Shown here: in pieces, positions 42,697 to 52,831 of the stretch
Layout of the letters: every line of letters begins with the position of its first letter
Position numbering within the stretch: the first letter of the stretch is position 1
Source of the DNA: Actinacidiphila acididurans
GTDB taxonomy: Bacteria; Actinomycetota; Actinomycetes; Streptomycetales; Streptomycetaceae
Reading direction: 5' to 3'
NCBI RefSeq assembly: GCF_016918855.1
Contig: NZ_JADKYB010000021.1
Location: forward strand, 62,001 to 126,000
DNA: 64,000 bases
Notes under the pieces: model-generated
What the model was told of the DNA's origin: nothing
The model's database searches: none
Seen by the model: only the letters and a program-made list of their open reading frames with translations
Position numbers and translations under genes: made by a program

Positions 42697-43124
42697 AGCC
42701 GCTGCGAGGTCTCCCGAAGCCGCCTCCTGAACCCCACGGAACCCGACGGAACCGGACCGGGCGCAGCCGCGTCGAACCGGCGTCGGAGCCGCCCGGACCC
42801 CCGGTACCCGTGGGGCCCGGGACGGCTTGCGGGAAGCGTGCGACCGCCCTTGCGGAACAGGTTCGCAACGATTCACGTGACCGATAGCACGACCCGATAG
42901 CAACTTCGCGCTAGAAGAAGGTAAAATCGGGTCTGACCAGGAACGACGGGGCCGCCAAAAAGCCCTGCTCCGACGCGCGTCGTGCGGGCGACGTACCGTG
43001 CGGCGTCGGAAGCAGGTACCGTTGAGGCCCTACGGACCGGTCTTCCGCCCGGGAGGCCGCTCCGGTTCATGAACGCGTGTCAAGACTCGGGGCCGTCGAG
43101 CCCCGCCGTTGAGGGGGTCGAGCC
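42697..43124. other. Gene-free interval between vdh and the DUF3073 gene
   Basis: These 428 bases contain no supported gene. TAAAAT (42922-42927) is a plausible -10 with no good -35. A short direct repeat CGATAGCA occurs at 42882-42889 and 42895-42902. The DUF3073 ribosome site (GAGGGGG) is at the 3' end. Confidence 0.4.
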
Positions 43125-43385
43125 ATGGGGCGCGGCCGGGCCAAGGCCAAGCAGACGAAGGTCGCCCGCCAGCTGAAGTACAACAGCGGCGGCACGGATC
43201 TCCACCGTCTGGCCGAAGAGCTGGGCGCATCGTCTGCAAGGCCGGTTAACCAGCCTGTCGACGACGATGACGACGAAGTCGACGAGGACCCGTACGCTCA
43301 GTACGCGGACCTGTACAACGACGATGAGGACGACGAGGACGAGGACCAGGACCGGTCCCCCTCCTCGCAGCGCCGCCGCGCTTGA
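43125..43385 (+). CDS. DUF3073 protein
   Basis: An 86-residue actinobacterial DUF3073 protein. It has a basic N-terminus (MGRGRAKAKQTKVARQLKY) and a strongly acidic tail (DDDDDEVDEDP, NDDEDDEDEDQD). The charge split suggests nucleic acid or ribosome association, but the function is unknown. It is conserved beside the purine genes in Streptomyces. It is convergent with purM across a shared terminator. Confidence 0.93.
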   Translation: MGRGRAKAKQTKVARQLKYNSGGTDLHRLAEELGASSARPVNQPVDDDDDEVDEDPYAQYADLYNDDEDDEDEDQDRSPSSQRRRA

Positions 43386-43400
43386 CGCCGTAGACCGTCG

Positions 43401-43430
43401 ACCCGGTCCGGGGGCCACCCCGGACCGGGT
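43401..43430. terminator. Bidirectional terminator between DUF3073 and purM
   Basis: A 13-bp perfect stem (43401-43413 with 43418-43430) and GCCA tetraloop, followed by TTCG on the plus strand. It is placed between convergent genes. Confidence 0.85.
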
Positions 43431-43499
43431 TTCGTCGCTGTGGTCGTCACCGTGGTGGTCATTGCCATGGCAGCGGCGCCCGGGTGCACGGACCGCCGG

Positions 43500-44567
43500 T
43501 CAGCTCGCGTAGTCGCCGGTCAGCTCCACCGCCGGGGTGTCGCTTCCGCCTGCCGTGACGTCGCCGGCCACCCAGGCCTCGACGCCGCGGTCGGCCAGCA
43601 CGGACAGCGCGACGTCCACCGACTCCGGCGGCACCACCGCGACCATGCCGACGCCCATGTTGAGCGTCTTCTCCAGCTCCGGCCGGGCGACCGCGCCGAG
43701 TTCGCCGACGGTGGTGAAGACCGGCGCGGGCTGCCAGGTGCCGCGGTCGATGCCGACGTGCAGGCCGTCCGGGATCACCCGGGCGAGATTGGCGGCCAGC
43801 CCGCCGCCGGTGACGTGCGCGAAGGCGTGCACCTCGGTGGTGCGGGTGAGCGCCAGGCAGTCCAGCGAGTAGATCCGGGTGGGCTCCAGCAGTTCCTCGC
43901 CGAGGGTGCGGCCGAACTCCGGGACGTGCCGGTCCAGGGCCCAGCCGGCCCGCTCGAAGAGGACGTGCCGCACCAGGCTGTACCCGTTCGAGTGAAGTCC
44001 GGACGCCTCCATGGCGATCACCACGTCACCATTTCGGATGAGGTCGGCGCCCAGCAGTGCGCCAGCCTCGACCACCCCGGTGCCGGCCCCGGCGACGTCG
44101 AACTCGTCGGCGCCCAGCAGCCCCGGGTGCTCCGCGGTCTCGCCGCCGATCAGCGCGCAGCCGGCCAGTACGCAGCCCTCGGCGATGCCCTTGACGATCG
44201 CCGCCACCCGCTCCGGGTGGACCTTGCCGACGCAGATGTAGTCGGTCATGAACAGCGGCTCGGCCCCGCACACCACCAGGTCGTCCACGACCATGCCCAC
44301 CAGGTCGTGCCCGATGGTGTCGTAGACGCCCATGCGGCGGGCGATGTCGACCTTGGTGCCGACGCCGTCGGTCGCGGAGGCCAGCAGCGGGCGCTCGTAC
44401 CGCTTCAGCGCGGAGGCGTCGAACAGCCCGGCGAAGCCGCCGAGGCCGCCGATCACCTCGGGGCGCCCGGCCTTGCGCACCCACTCCTTCATGAGGGTGA
44501 CGGCGCGGTCGCCGGCCTCGATGTCGACGCCGGCGGCGGCGTAGCTGGCACCGGGGGTTTCGGACAT
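43500..44567 (-). CDS. purM: Phosphoribosylformylglycinamidine cyclo-ligase (AIR synthetase)
   Basis: A 355-residue PurM, which closes FGAM to AIR with ATP, step 5 of purine synthesis. Family motifs seen are GGLGGFAGLFD, ASATDGVGTKVDIA, DLVVCGAEPLFMTDY, GCALIGGETAEHPG, SGLHSNGYSLVR and HVTGGGLAANLAR. The ATG at 44567 has GGAAG upstream. It follows purF on the same strand after 142 nt, so the two are likely co-transcribed. Confidence 0.96.
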   Translation of the reverse strand: MSETPGASYAAAGVDIEAGDRAVTLMKEWVRKAGRPEVIGGLGGFAGLFDASALKRYERPLLASATDGVGTKVDIARRMGVYDTIGHDLVGMVVDDLVVCGAEPLFMTDYICVGKVHPERVAAIVKGIAEGCVLAGCALIGGETAEHPGLLGADEFDVAGAGTGVVEAGALLGADLIRNGDVVIAMEASGLHSNGYSLVRHVLFERAGWALDRHVPEFGRTLGEELLEPTRIYSLDCLALTRTTEVHAFAHVTGGGLAANLARVIPDGLHVGIDRGTWQPAPVFTTVGELGAVARPELEKTLNMGVGMVAVVPPESVDVALSVLADRGVEAWVAGDVTAGGSDTPAVELTGDYAS

Positions 44568-44709
44568 GGCAGGCACTTCCGGTCGGTTCGGTTCGGGGTC
44601 TGATCGAGGTGCGGCTGGGGCCGGGCAGGGCGTCGGGTTCCGGGGGCGGCGGCCGGCCGGGCGGTTCACCCGGGCCGGTCGTACGCGTCACGTGCCGGCG
44701 CGCGTCCCG

Positions 44710-46224
44710 CTACGGGCGGCGCAGCGCGTCGGCGGCGTCCGCGCCCCCGGCCAGCTCGGTCTCCAGCAGCTGCTTGCCCAGCAGCTCGGGGTCGGGCAGC
44801 TCCATCGGGTACTCCCCGTCGAAGCAGGCCCGGCACAGGTTGTCCTTGGGGATCGTGGTGGCCTCGACCATGGCGTCGATCGAGATGTACGCCAGCGAGT
44901 CCGCGCCCAGCGACTGGCCGATCTCCTCGACACCCATGCCGTTGGCGATCAGCTCGGCGCGGGTGGCGAAGTCGATGCCGAAGAAGCAGGGCCACTTCAC
45001 CGGCGGCGAGGAGATCCGTACGTGCACCTCGGCCGCGCCGGCCTCGCGCAGCATCCGCACCAGGGCGCGCTGGGTGTTGCCGCGGACGATGGAGTCGTCC
45101 ACCACGACCAGCCGCTTGCCGCGGATGACCTCTTTGAGCGGGTTGAGCTTGAGCCGGATGCCGAGCTGCCGGATGGTCTGCGAGGGCTGGATGAAGGTGC
45201 GGCCCACGTAGGAGTTCTTCACCAGGCCCGAGCCGTACGGGATGCCGCTGGCCTCGGCGTAGCCGACCGCCGCCGGGGTGCCCGACTCCGGCGTCGGTAT
45301 CACCAGGTCGGCGTCGGCCGGGGCCTCCTTGGCGAGGCGGCGGCCCATCTCGACCCGGGAGAGGTAGACGTTGCGGCCCGCGATGTCGGTGTCGGGGCGG
45401 GCGAGGTAGACGTACTCGAAGACGCAGCCCTTGGGCCGGGCGGCGGCGAACCGGGAGCTGCGCACTCCCTGCTCGTCGATCGCGATCAGCTCGCCGGCCT
45501 CGATCTCGCGGACGAAGGAGGCGCCGACGATGTCCAGGGCGGCGGTCTCGGAGGCGATCACCCAGCCGCGCTCCAGGCGGCCGAGCACCAGCGGGCGGAT
45601 GCCCTGCGGGTCGCGGGCGGCGTAGAGGGTGTGCTCGTCCATGAAGACCAGGCTGAAGGCGCCGCGGACCTTGGGCAGCACCAGGGGCGCGGCTTCCTCG
45701 ACCGACAGCGGGGTGCCGTCCTCGGCGACCTGCCCGGCCAGCAGGGCGGTCACCAGGTCGGTGTCGTTGGTCGCGGCGACCTTGGTGGCGCGGCCGGGGC
45801 CCTGCGGGAGTTCGGCGACCATCTCGGCGAGCTGGACGGTGTTCACCAGGTTGCCGTTGTGGCCGAGCGCGATCGAGCCGTTGGCGGTGGCCCGGAAAGT
45901 GGGCTGGGCGTTCTCCCACACCGAGGCGCCGGTCGTCGAGTAGCGGGCGTGCCCGACCGCGATGTGGCCGGTCAGCGAGACCAGCGAGGTCTCGTCGAAG
46001 ACCTGGGAAACCAGGCCCATGTCCTTGAAGACCAGGATTTGCGAGCCGTTGCTCACCGCGATGCCCGCGGACTCCTGGCCGCGGTGCTGCAGCGCGTACA
46101 GCCCGAAGTAGGTGAGTTTGGCGACCTCTTCACCGGGGGCCCAGACACCGAACACGCCGCAGGCGTCCTGGGGGCCCTTCTCGCCGGGGAGCAGGTCGTG
46201 GCTGAGTCGTCCGTCACCACGCAC
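44710..46224 (-). CDS. purF: Amidophosphoribosyltransferase
   Basis: A 504-residue PurF, the first committed purine step, moving glutamine amide nitrogen onto PRPP. A short propeptide precedes the catalytic Cys of the Ntn glutaminase (PQDACGVFGVWAPGEE). ALQHRGQESAGIA, GHARYSTTG and GHNGNLVN follow. The PRPP loop is LVVVDDSIVRGNT. Cys residues for an Fe-S cluster occur in the second half (KWPCFFGID, NLCRACFDG). The GTG at 46224 is preceded 7 nt upstream by TAGACT, so transcription probably starts at the GTG. Confidence 0.96.
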   Translation of the reverse strand: MRGDGRLSHDLLPGEKGPQDACGVFGVWAPGEEVAKLTYFGLYALQHRGQESAGIAVSNGSQILVFKDMGLVSQVFDETSLVSLTGHIAVGHARYSTTGASVWENAQPTFRATANGSIALGHNGNLVNTVQLAEMVAELPQGPGRATKVAATNDTDLVTALLAGQVAEDGTPLSVEEAAPLVLPKVRGAFSLVFMDEHTLYAARDPQGIRPLVLGRLERGWVIASETAALDIVGASFVREIEAGELIAIDEQGVRSSRFAAARPKGCVFEYVYLARPDTDIAGRNVYLSRVEMGRRLAKEAPADADLVIPTPESGTPAAVGYAEASGIPYGSGLVKNSYVGRTFIQPSQTIRQLGIRLKLNPLKEVIRGKRLVVVDDSIVRGNTQRALVRMLREAGAAEVHVRISSPPVKWPCFFGIDFATRAELIANGMGVEEIGQSLGADSLAYISIDAMVEATTIPKDNLCRACFDGEYPMELPDPELLGKQLLETELAGGADAADALRRP

Positions 46225-46455
46225 GTCCTTGAGTCTAGGGCAGGAATGCCCGTCGACCGAACGAGGGACCCTTCGATTCTGCGGTTCTATGCGCGTAGTG
46301 CCTTGCGGGGCAAGGGACTGTGACATACGCCCCGCTGACAGCGGAGCAATTTTGCCCCGATTCGGCGGGGTGTTTTCGCCGAACGGGAGGCGTCCGGCGG
46401 GTTCCCGCCGGGTGTCGCGCGAAGTGCGGTCCGGGCGGCGGCCGACGGGATCCGG

Positions 46456-47259
46456 TCAGCTCATCACCGGCAGATACGGCGACAGGTCCGCGCGTTCCCC
46501 GCTCGCCGAGACCGCCGCGTCCTGCCGGGCCGACGCCCAGCCGGTGCGGCCGGTGGCGAGCCGGATCCAGGTCAGCGGGTCGGTCTCCACCACGTTCGGC
46601 GGGGTGCCGCGGGTGTGCCGGGGGCCCTGGACGCACTGGACGGCCGCGTACGGCGGAACGCGCACCTCCACCGAGTTGCCGGGGGCCTTGACCGCGAGGG
46701 CGTCCGCCAGCAGCCGTACGACCGCGGCCAGCGCCTGCTTGTCCAGGGGCACGTCCCGCCCGGTGGCCCGGGCCAGGTCGTCGCTGTGCACGACCAGCTC
46801 CACCAGCCGGGTCACCGTGAAGTCCAGCGCCCGCATCGCGCCGAAGACGTGCGGCACGATCCGGTCCGCCCGCAGCGCCTCCTGCTCCTGCGCCGCGAGC
46901 CCCTCGGCGGCCGCCGCGAGCGCGGCCACCACGTCCGGCGTGCGCGCGGCCGTCTCCCGGGTGCCGGCGTCCAGCTCGTCCGCGATCCCGGCGGTCGACA
47001 GCGCCCACGTGCTCAGTCCGGTCACCGCCGTCCCGGCCGGCGGCGCCGGTTCGGCGAGCACCACGCGCACGACGTCGACCTGCCGCACCAGATGCGCGAC
47101 CAGCATCCGCACGTCCCAGCCCGGCAGCCCGCTGGGCCGCGTCCATTCCTCGTCGGTCAGCTCCGCGACGGCCGCGCGCACCTGCCCCACCTGCGCGACG
47201 AGCGCCGCCCACACCCGCCCGCCGTCGTACGCCCGCTCCCGCCGCTTCGCACCCGCCAT
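46456..47259 (-). CDS. Maleylpyruvate isomerase/DinB-like protein with SCP2-like C-terminus
   Basis: A 267-residue protein. The N-terminal four-helix DinB-like domain has WTRPSGLPGWDVRMLVAHLVRQVD, whose His is the usual metal ligand, with a further His in ELVVHSDDLARA. The C-terminal part ends in a sterol-carrier-like strand pattern with ETDPLTWIRLATGR. Family members are mycothiol-dependent isomerases or transferases; the reaction here is unknown. TAGGCT lies 6 nt before the ATG, so the mRNA is probably leaderless. Confidence 0.82.
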   Translation of the reverse strand: MAGAKRRERAYDGGRVWAALVAQVGQVRAAVAELTDEEWTRPSGLPGWDVRMLVAHLVRQVDVVRVVLAEPAPPAGTAVTGLSTWALSTAGIADELDAGTRETAARTPDVVAALAAAAEGLAAQEQEALRADRIVPHVFGAMRALDFTVTRLVELVVHSDDLARATGRDVPLDKQALAAVVRLLADALAVKAPGNSVEVRVPPYAAVQCVQGPRHTRGTPPNVVETDPLTWIRLATGRTGWASARQDAAVSASGERADLSPYLPVMS

Positions 47260-47316
47260 GGCCGCAGCCTAACCGGCACCTGTGACAGTGCCGTTGTTAC
47301 CGGATCCCGGGGCCGG

Positions 47317-47685
47317 TCAGGGGTGGTGCGCGGTGCCGGGGGGCGGCGGCGCGGCGAGGGCGGCCAGCAGCAGCCGCACGGAGTCGTCGGAGCCGTCCGG
47401 GACGGTCACCGAGCGGCCGTCGGACATGCGCGTGAAGGTGAAGCCGGCCGCGCGGCGCGGGCGGGCCCGGTGCCAGGAGGCGTACGCCATGGTGAGGTTC
47501 GCGACGGCCACGGAGTGGGTGAGGACCAGGTCGATGACCTCGGACCCGACCGCCGGACCGAGGGGCGGGTCGCCGCGGACGAGCCGGATCTCCTCGGGCG
47601 CGTCCTCTTCCGCGCGCAGCCAGTGGTAGAGCTCGCGCAGTTCGCGGGCCCCGTCCTGGTCCACCGCCCGGATCTGCAGCCGCAC
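47317..47685 (-). CDS. EACC1-like small protein (effector-associated constant component)
   Basis: A 122-residue protein from the GTG at 47685, which has GGGGGAG 7 nt upstream. The N-terminal pattern RLQIRAVDQDGARELRELYH, WLRAEED, then VGSEVIDLVLTHSVAVANL, ASWHRARP and FTFTRMSDGRSVTV fits EACC1. EACC1 proteins are described as constant partners of variable effectors in actinobacterial conflict systems. No caspase, trypsin or VWA effector lies next to it here, so it is an orphan or the assignment is wrong. It ends 57 nt upstream of the neighbouring DinB-like gene. Confidence 0.5.
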   Translation of the reverse strand: MRLQIRAVDQDGARELRELYHWLRAEEDAPEEIRLVRGDPPLGPAVGSEVIDLVLTHSVAVANLTMAYASWHRARPRRAAGFTFTRMSDGRSVTVPDGSDDSVRLLLAALAAPPPPGTAHHP

Positions 47686-48098
47686 CCGCGCACTCCCCCG
47701 TGTCCACACCGTACGAACAATGCGCCGAGGCGGCGCGGTCGCACGGATGCTGCCACAGCGCGGAGCCGATGCGGGAGACCGTTCGGCAATGCTGCCGGTG
47801 GGCCGGAAGATCCGCGGCCGGGGCGGCACCCGGAATGCGGACAACGGCGGCAGCCGCCCCCGTACCCCCGTACCGGGGGCGGCGGCCACGTTCGCACCGC
47901 AGTCTGGTTCCGGCCGGTCACCGGCACAACACGCTTCGAACACGGTCGCATTGTGGGCAGGAGTGCCGGACCGTCCGGGCCGCCGCCGCGCCCGGGTCCG
48001 GGTCCGCCCGCGCCCGGCCGCCGGATCGGGGCAGCAGGGCCGACCTGCCGGAAAGCGGATTCTGCCGCGTCCTGCCGCCTGCCGCCGTGCCCGGCACG
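47686..48098. other. Gene-free interval upstream of the EACC1-like gene
   Basis: No supported gene lies between the EACC1-like start and the purL terminator. Possible frames on both strands are Cys/Arg/Pro-rich and have no ribosome sites. TACGGT on the minus-strand-facing side (about 47706-47711) is too weak to call a promoter. Confidence 0.4.
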
Positions 48099-48140
48099 AC
48101 GTCAGGGCCGCCCCGGGAGCTTCCGGGGCGGCCCTGACGT
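48099..48140 (-). terminator. Terminator of the purSQL operon
   Basis: An 18-bp perfect stem (48099-48116 with 48123-48140) and 6-nt loop. It lies beyond the tandem repeat tract that follows the purL stop codon. Confidence 0.85.
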
Positions 48141-48162
48141 GTACGGCCCTTTGCCGGGGCTG

Positions 48163-48259
48163 ATTCAGGCCGGCGGTTCAGGCCGGCGGTTCAGGCGGCC
48201 CGTATTCAGGCCGGCGGTTCAGGCCGGCGGTTCAGCCGGCCCGTATTCAGGCCGGCGGT
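48163..48259 (-). repeat. GC-rich tandem repeats between purL stop and terminator
   Basis: A 41-bp unit occurs at 48163-48203 and 48204-48244, with a partial third copy running to the purL stop codon. Within each unit a 13-bp word (TTCAGGCCGGCGG) is itself repeated. The two full 41-bp copies differ at one position in the last sub-repeat. Confidence 0.9.
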
Positions 48260-50505
<2,246 letters not shown>

Positions 50506-50509
<4 letters not shown>

Positions 50510-51207
50510 ACCGAAACCAGTCCCTTGAGTACCGAGGTGAAGAAGGCCAGGCCGTCCCGGCGGCCGGTGCCGATCAGCGACTCGACCGCGTGCTCCGGGT
50601 GCGGCATGAGGCCGACCACGTTGCCGGCCGCGTTGCTGATGCCCGCGATGTCGCGCAGCGAGCCGTTGGGGTTGCCGTAGCCGTCGGCGACCGGGCCGGC
50701 CGCGTACCGGAAGACCACCCGGCCCTCGGCCTCCAGCTCGTCCAGGGTGCGCGGGTCGGCGGTGTAGCGGCCGTCGATGTTCTTCAGCGGGATGGAGATC
50801 TCCTGGCCCGCGGTGAAGTCGCCGGTCCAGGCGGTGCCGCTGGTCTCGACCCGCAGCCGCTGGTCCCGGCACACGAAGTGCAGCCCGGTGTTGCGCAGCA
50901 TGGCGCCGGGCAGCAGGTGCGCCTCGGTGAGCACCTGGAAACCGTTGCAGATGCCGAGAACCGGCATTCCGCCCTTCGCCTGCTCGATGATCGTTTCCAT
51001 CATGGGCGAGAAACGCGAGATCGCGCCGGCCCGCAGATAGTCGCCGTAACTGAAGCCACCGGGCAGAACCACCGCGTCGACCTGCCGCAGGTCCTTGTCG
51101 CGGTGCCACAGGGCTACGGGCTCGGCGCCCGCCAGCCGCACCGCGCGCTGGGTGTCGCGGTCGTCGAGCGTGCCGGGGAATGTGACGACGCCAATGCGCG
51201 CTGTCAC
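50506..51207 (-). CDS. purQ: Phosphoribosylformylglycinamidine synthase, glutaminase subunit PurQ
   Basis: A 233-residue class I glutaminase that supplies ammonia to PurL. The catalytic Cys is in PVLGICNGFQVLTE and the His/Glu pair in LMPHPEHAVE. LPGGFSYGDYLRAGAI is the family signature. The GTG start at 51207 overlaps the purS stop (GTGA). Confidence 0.97.
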
Positions 51208-51449
51208 GACTCCACCTTTACATTGAAGTCCTCGATCACGGTGTTGGCGAGAAAGGTTTCCGCCATCTCCCGAATGCGGGCGAGGGCGGCGTCGTCGACC
51301 GGACCGTCGACCTCCAGCTCGAACCGCTTTCCCTGACGTACGTCGGAGATCCCGGTGTAGCCCAGCCGCGGCAGTGCGCGCTGGACCGCCTGGCCCTGGG
51401 GGTCGAGGATCTCCGGCTTCAGCATGACGTCGACTACGACGCGTGCCAC
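51204..51449 (-). CDS. purS: Phosphoribosylformylglycinamidine synthase subunit PurS
   Basis: An 81-residue PurS, the small subunit that bridges PurL and PurQ (VVVDVMLKPEILDPQGQAVQ, LGYTGISDVRQGKRFEL, NTVIEDFNV). The GTG at 51449 has CGGGAG upstream. It is the first gene of the overlapping purS-purQ-purL operon and is divergent from lsrL. Confidence 0.96.
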   Translation of the reverse strand: MARVVVDVMLKPEILDPQGQAVQRALPRLGYTGISDVRQGKRFELEVDGPVDDAALARIREMAETFLANTVIEDFNVKVES

Positions 51450-51799
51450 TGGCGCTCCCGGTGGTGTGGTGCGTGAGGTTCTGCCAGCGTACCCGGTGAC
51501 GAAATCTACGCGGGTAGATATAGGTGGCGTCGCCACGCATCGTTCGTAGTGGGCGGATCACGTTTATGTATCGGCTGACGAAATGCTTGGGAGAACGCAG
51601 CGGAAAATCATAGGGTCCCCGTGCGGTGACGCTTGCCCGGCGCCCCCCGCGGGAATTAACAGCGACAACGGGCGCCCCACGTCCCCATTTCGTGACATCC
51701 GACAAATGAAAACTTGTCGACAGCGACTGCACCAGTCGGCTCGGCCGTCCCCACCGGGGTCGCTGGCGGCAGCCGGTGCTGTGAGAAAGGACCGATCCT
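51450..51799. other. Divergent promoter region purS/lsrL
   Basis: This 350-base region contains no gene. The lsrL promoter candidate is given separately. Several AT-richer stretches occur (for example around 51500-51580 and 51690-51720), which is where an Lsr2-type protein would be expected to bind for autoregulation. Confidence 0.5.
51587..51616 (+). promoter_or_regulatory. Candidate lsrL promoter
   Basis: TTGGGA (51587-51592), an 18-bp spacer, then TAGGGT (51611-51616), a strong match to the streptomycete -10. The leader to the ATG would be about 180 nt, ending in a GAAAGGA ribosome site. Confidence 0.5.
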
Positions 51800-52117
51800 A
51801 TGGCGCAACGCGTACTGGTCACCCTCGCCGACGATCTGGACGGCGGCGTAGCCGCGGAAACCATCGCTTTCGGCGTCGACGGGCAGTGGTACGAGATCGA
51901 CCTCTCGGCCGAGAACGCGGACAAGTTGCGCAACGACCTGGCCCCCTACGTGGAGGCCGGGCGCCGCCGCACCCTCTCCGGGCGCGCCTACAAGCGCACC
52001 CCCATTGCCCCGACCCCCGCCACGGTGCGGGCCTGGGCGCAGTCGAACGGTTTCGAAGTGCCGGCCCGCGGCCGGATCCCCAAGAAGGTGTACGAGGCGT
52101 TCAACAAGGCGAGCTGA
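51800..52117 (+). CDS. lsrL: Lsr2-family nucleoid protein (LsrL-type paralogue)
   Basis: A 105-residue Lsr2-like protein. The N-terminal dimerisation domain reads MAQRVLVTLADDLDG and IAFGVDGQWYEIDLS. The C-terminal AT-hook-like DNA-binding domain has ATVRAWAQSNGFEVPARGRIP with the RGR core. Lsr2 proteins coat and silence AT-rich, often foreign, DNA. The position next to purS matches, from memory, the second Lsr2 paralogue (LsrL) of Streptomyces rather than the main Lsr2, so the symbol is moderately sure. The gene is divergent from purS and followed by tRNA genes. Confidence 0.9.
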   Translation: MAQRVLVTLADDLDGGVAAETIAFGVDGQWYEIDLSAENADKLRNDLAPYVEAGRRRTLSGRAYKRTPIAPTPATVRAWAQSNGFEVPARGRIPKKVYEAFNKAS

Positions 52118-52346
52118 ACGGTACGTGAGTGTCCGGCGCGGTTCCCGGGAGGTGCCCGGGGGCCGCGCCGGACGGCTGTCGGGCAGGTGTGCGGGCGGCG
52201 GCCGGGAGGTGCCGGGAGGCCGACCACGAGCTTGGCCACCGGCCGACCACCAGCCGATTGGACAGCCACCCCCACTCTTCCGCTAATGTGTGGATCACGC
52301 CGCCGACGGGGGGCCGGGAAACCGGAAAGCCCAGGTCAGCGAACGT

Positions 52347-52418
52347 GCGGGTGTAGCTCAGTAGTAGAGCGCCCCCCTTCCAGGGGGGAGGGGCAGTGTG
52401 CAATTCCTGTCACCCGCT
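52347..52418 (+). tRNA. tRNA-Gly (TCC) with atypical D- and T-loops
   Basis: A 72-nt tRNA: acceptor GCGGGTG/CACCCGC, anticodon stem CCCCC/GGGGG with loop CTTCCAG (anticodon TCC). The D-loop reads AGTAGTA, so G18 of the usual GG pair is A. The T-arm reads GTGC in place of GTTC, and its stem pairs poorly with CCTGT. The changed bases (18 and 55) contact each other in the normal tRNA elbow. CCA is not encoded. The rest of the cloverleaf is intact. Confidence 0.85.
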
Positions 52419-52448
52419 CTGGTCACTGATACAGTGATCGCAGTGCAT

Positions 52449-52521
52449 GCGGACGTGGCTCAGTTGGTAGAGCATCACCTTGCCAAGGTGAGGGTCGCGA
52501 GTTCGAATCTCGTCGTCCGCT
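52449..52521 (+). tRNA. tRNA-Gly (GCC), copy 1
   Basis: A 73-nt cloverleaf: acceptor GCGGACG/CGTCCGC, anticodon loop TTGCCAA (anticodon GCC), normal GG in the D-loop and GTTCGAAT T-loop. CCA is encoded at 52522-52524. It is identical to the copy at 52680. Confidence 0.95.
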
Positions 52522-52531
52522 CCATAGAGGG

Positions 52532-52561
52532 GAAGCCCCCGGCCGGAAGGCCGGGGGCTTC
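52532..52561 (+). terminator. Terminator after the first tRNA-Gly (GCC)
   Basis: The 13-bp arms 52532-52544 and 52549-52561 are perfectly complementary around a GGAA tetraloop, followed by TTCGTG. Confidence 0.85.
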
Positions 52562-52679
52562 TTCGTGTTGCCACCACTTCTGGACCTACTGCCGCTGCCG
52601 GGTCCGGCGTCCGGGGGGCGCGCCGCGACAAACGGTTTCGGGGTTCGCGCGGCCATCGGGTACAGTGTCTGCACGGCCT

Positions 52680-52752
52680 GCGGACGTGGCTCAGTTGGTA
52701 GAGCATCACCTTGCCAAGGTGAGGGTCGCGAGTTCGAATCTCGTCGTCCGCT
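52680..52752 (+). tRNA. tRNA-Gly (GCC), copy 2
   Basis: Same sequence as 52449-52521, with CCA encoded at 52753-52755. TACAGT (about 52661-52666) upstream is a plausible -10, so this copy is probably its own transcript. Confidence 0.95.
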
Positions 52753-52763
52753 CCAGAAGATGG

Positions 52764-52790
52764 AGGCCCCGGTCATTCCGACCGGGGCCT
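52764..52790 (+). terminator. Terminator after the second tRNA-Gly (GCC)
   Basis: The 11-bp arms 52764-52774 and 52780-52790 are perfectly complementary with a 5-nt loop and a TTGTCGTT tail. It also lies downstream of the convergent purC gene. Confidence 0.8.
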
Positions 52791-52831
52791 TTGTCGTTGG
52801 CGCGGGGCCGTACGGGCCCCGCGGCCGCGGG

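Noticed and set aside
47700..48163. Plus-strand frames opposite the EACC1-like gene that might encode its missing effector
   Set aside because: The translations are Arg/Cys/Pro-rich, have no recognisable domain, and run through the purL terminator hairpin.
48163..48259. CRISPR array
   Set aside because: The repeats are directly adjacent with no unique spacers, and no cas gene is present.
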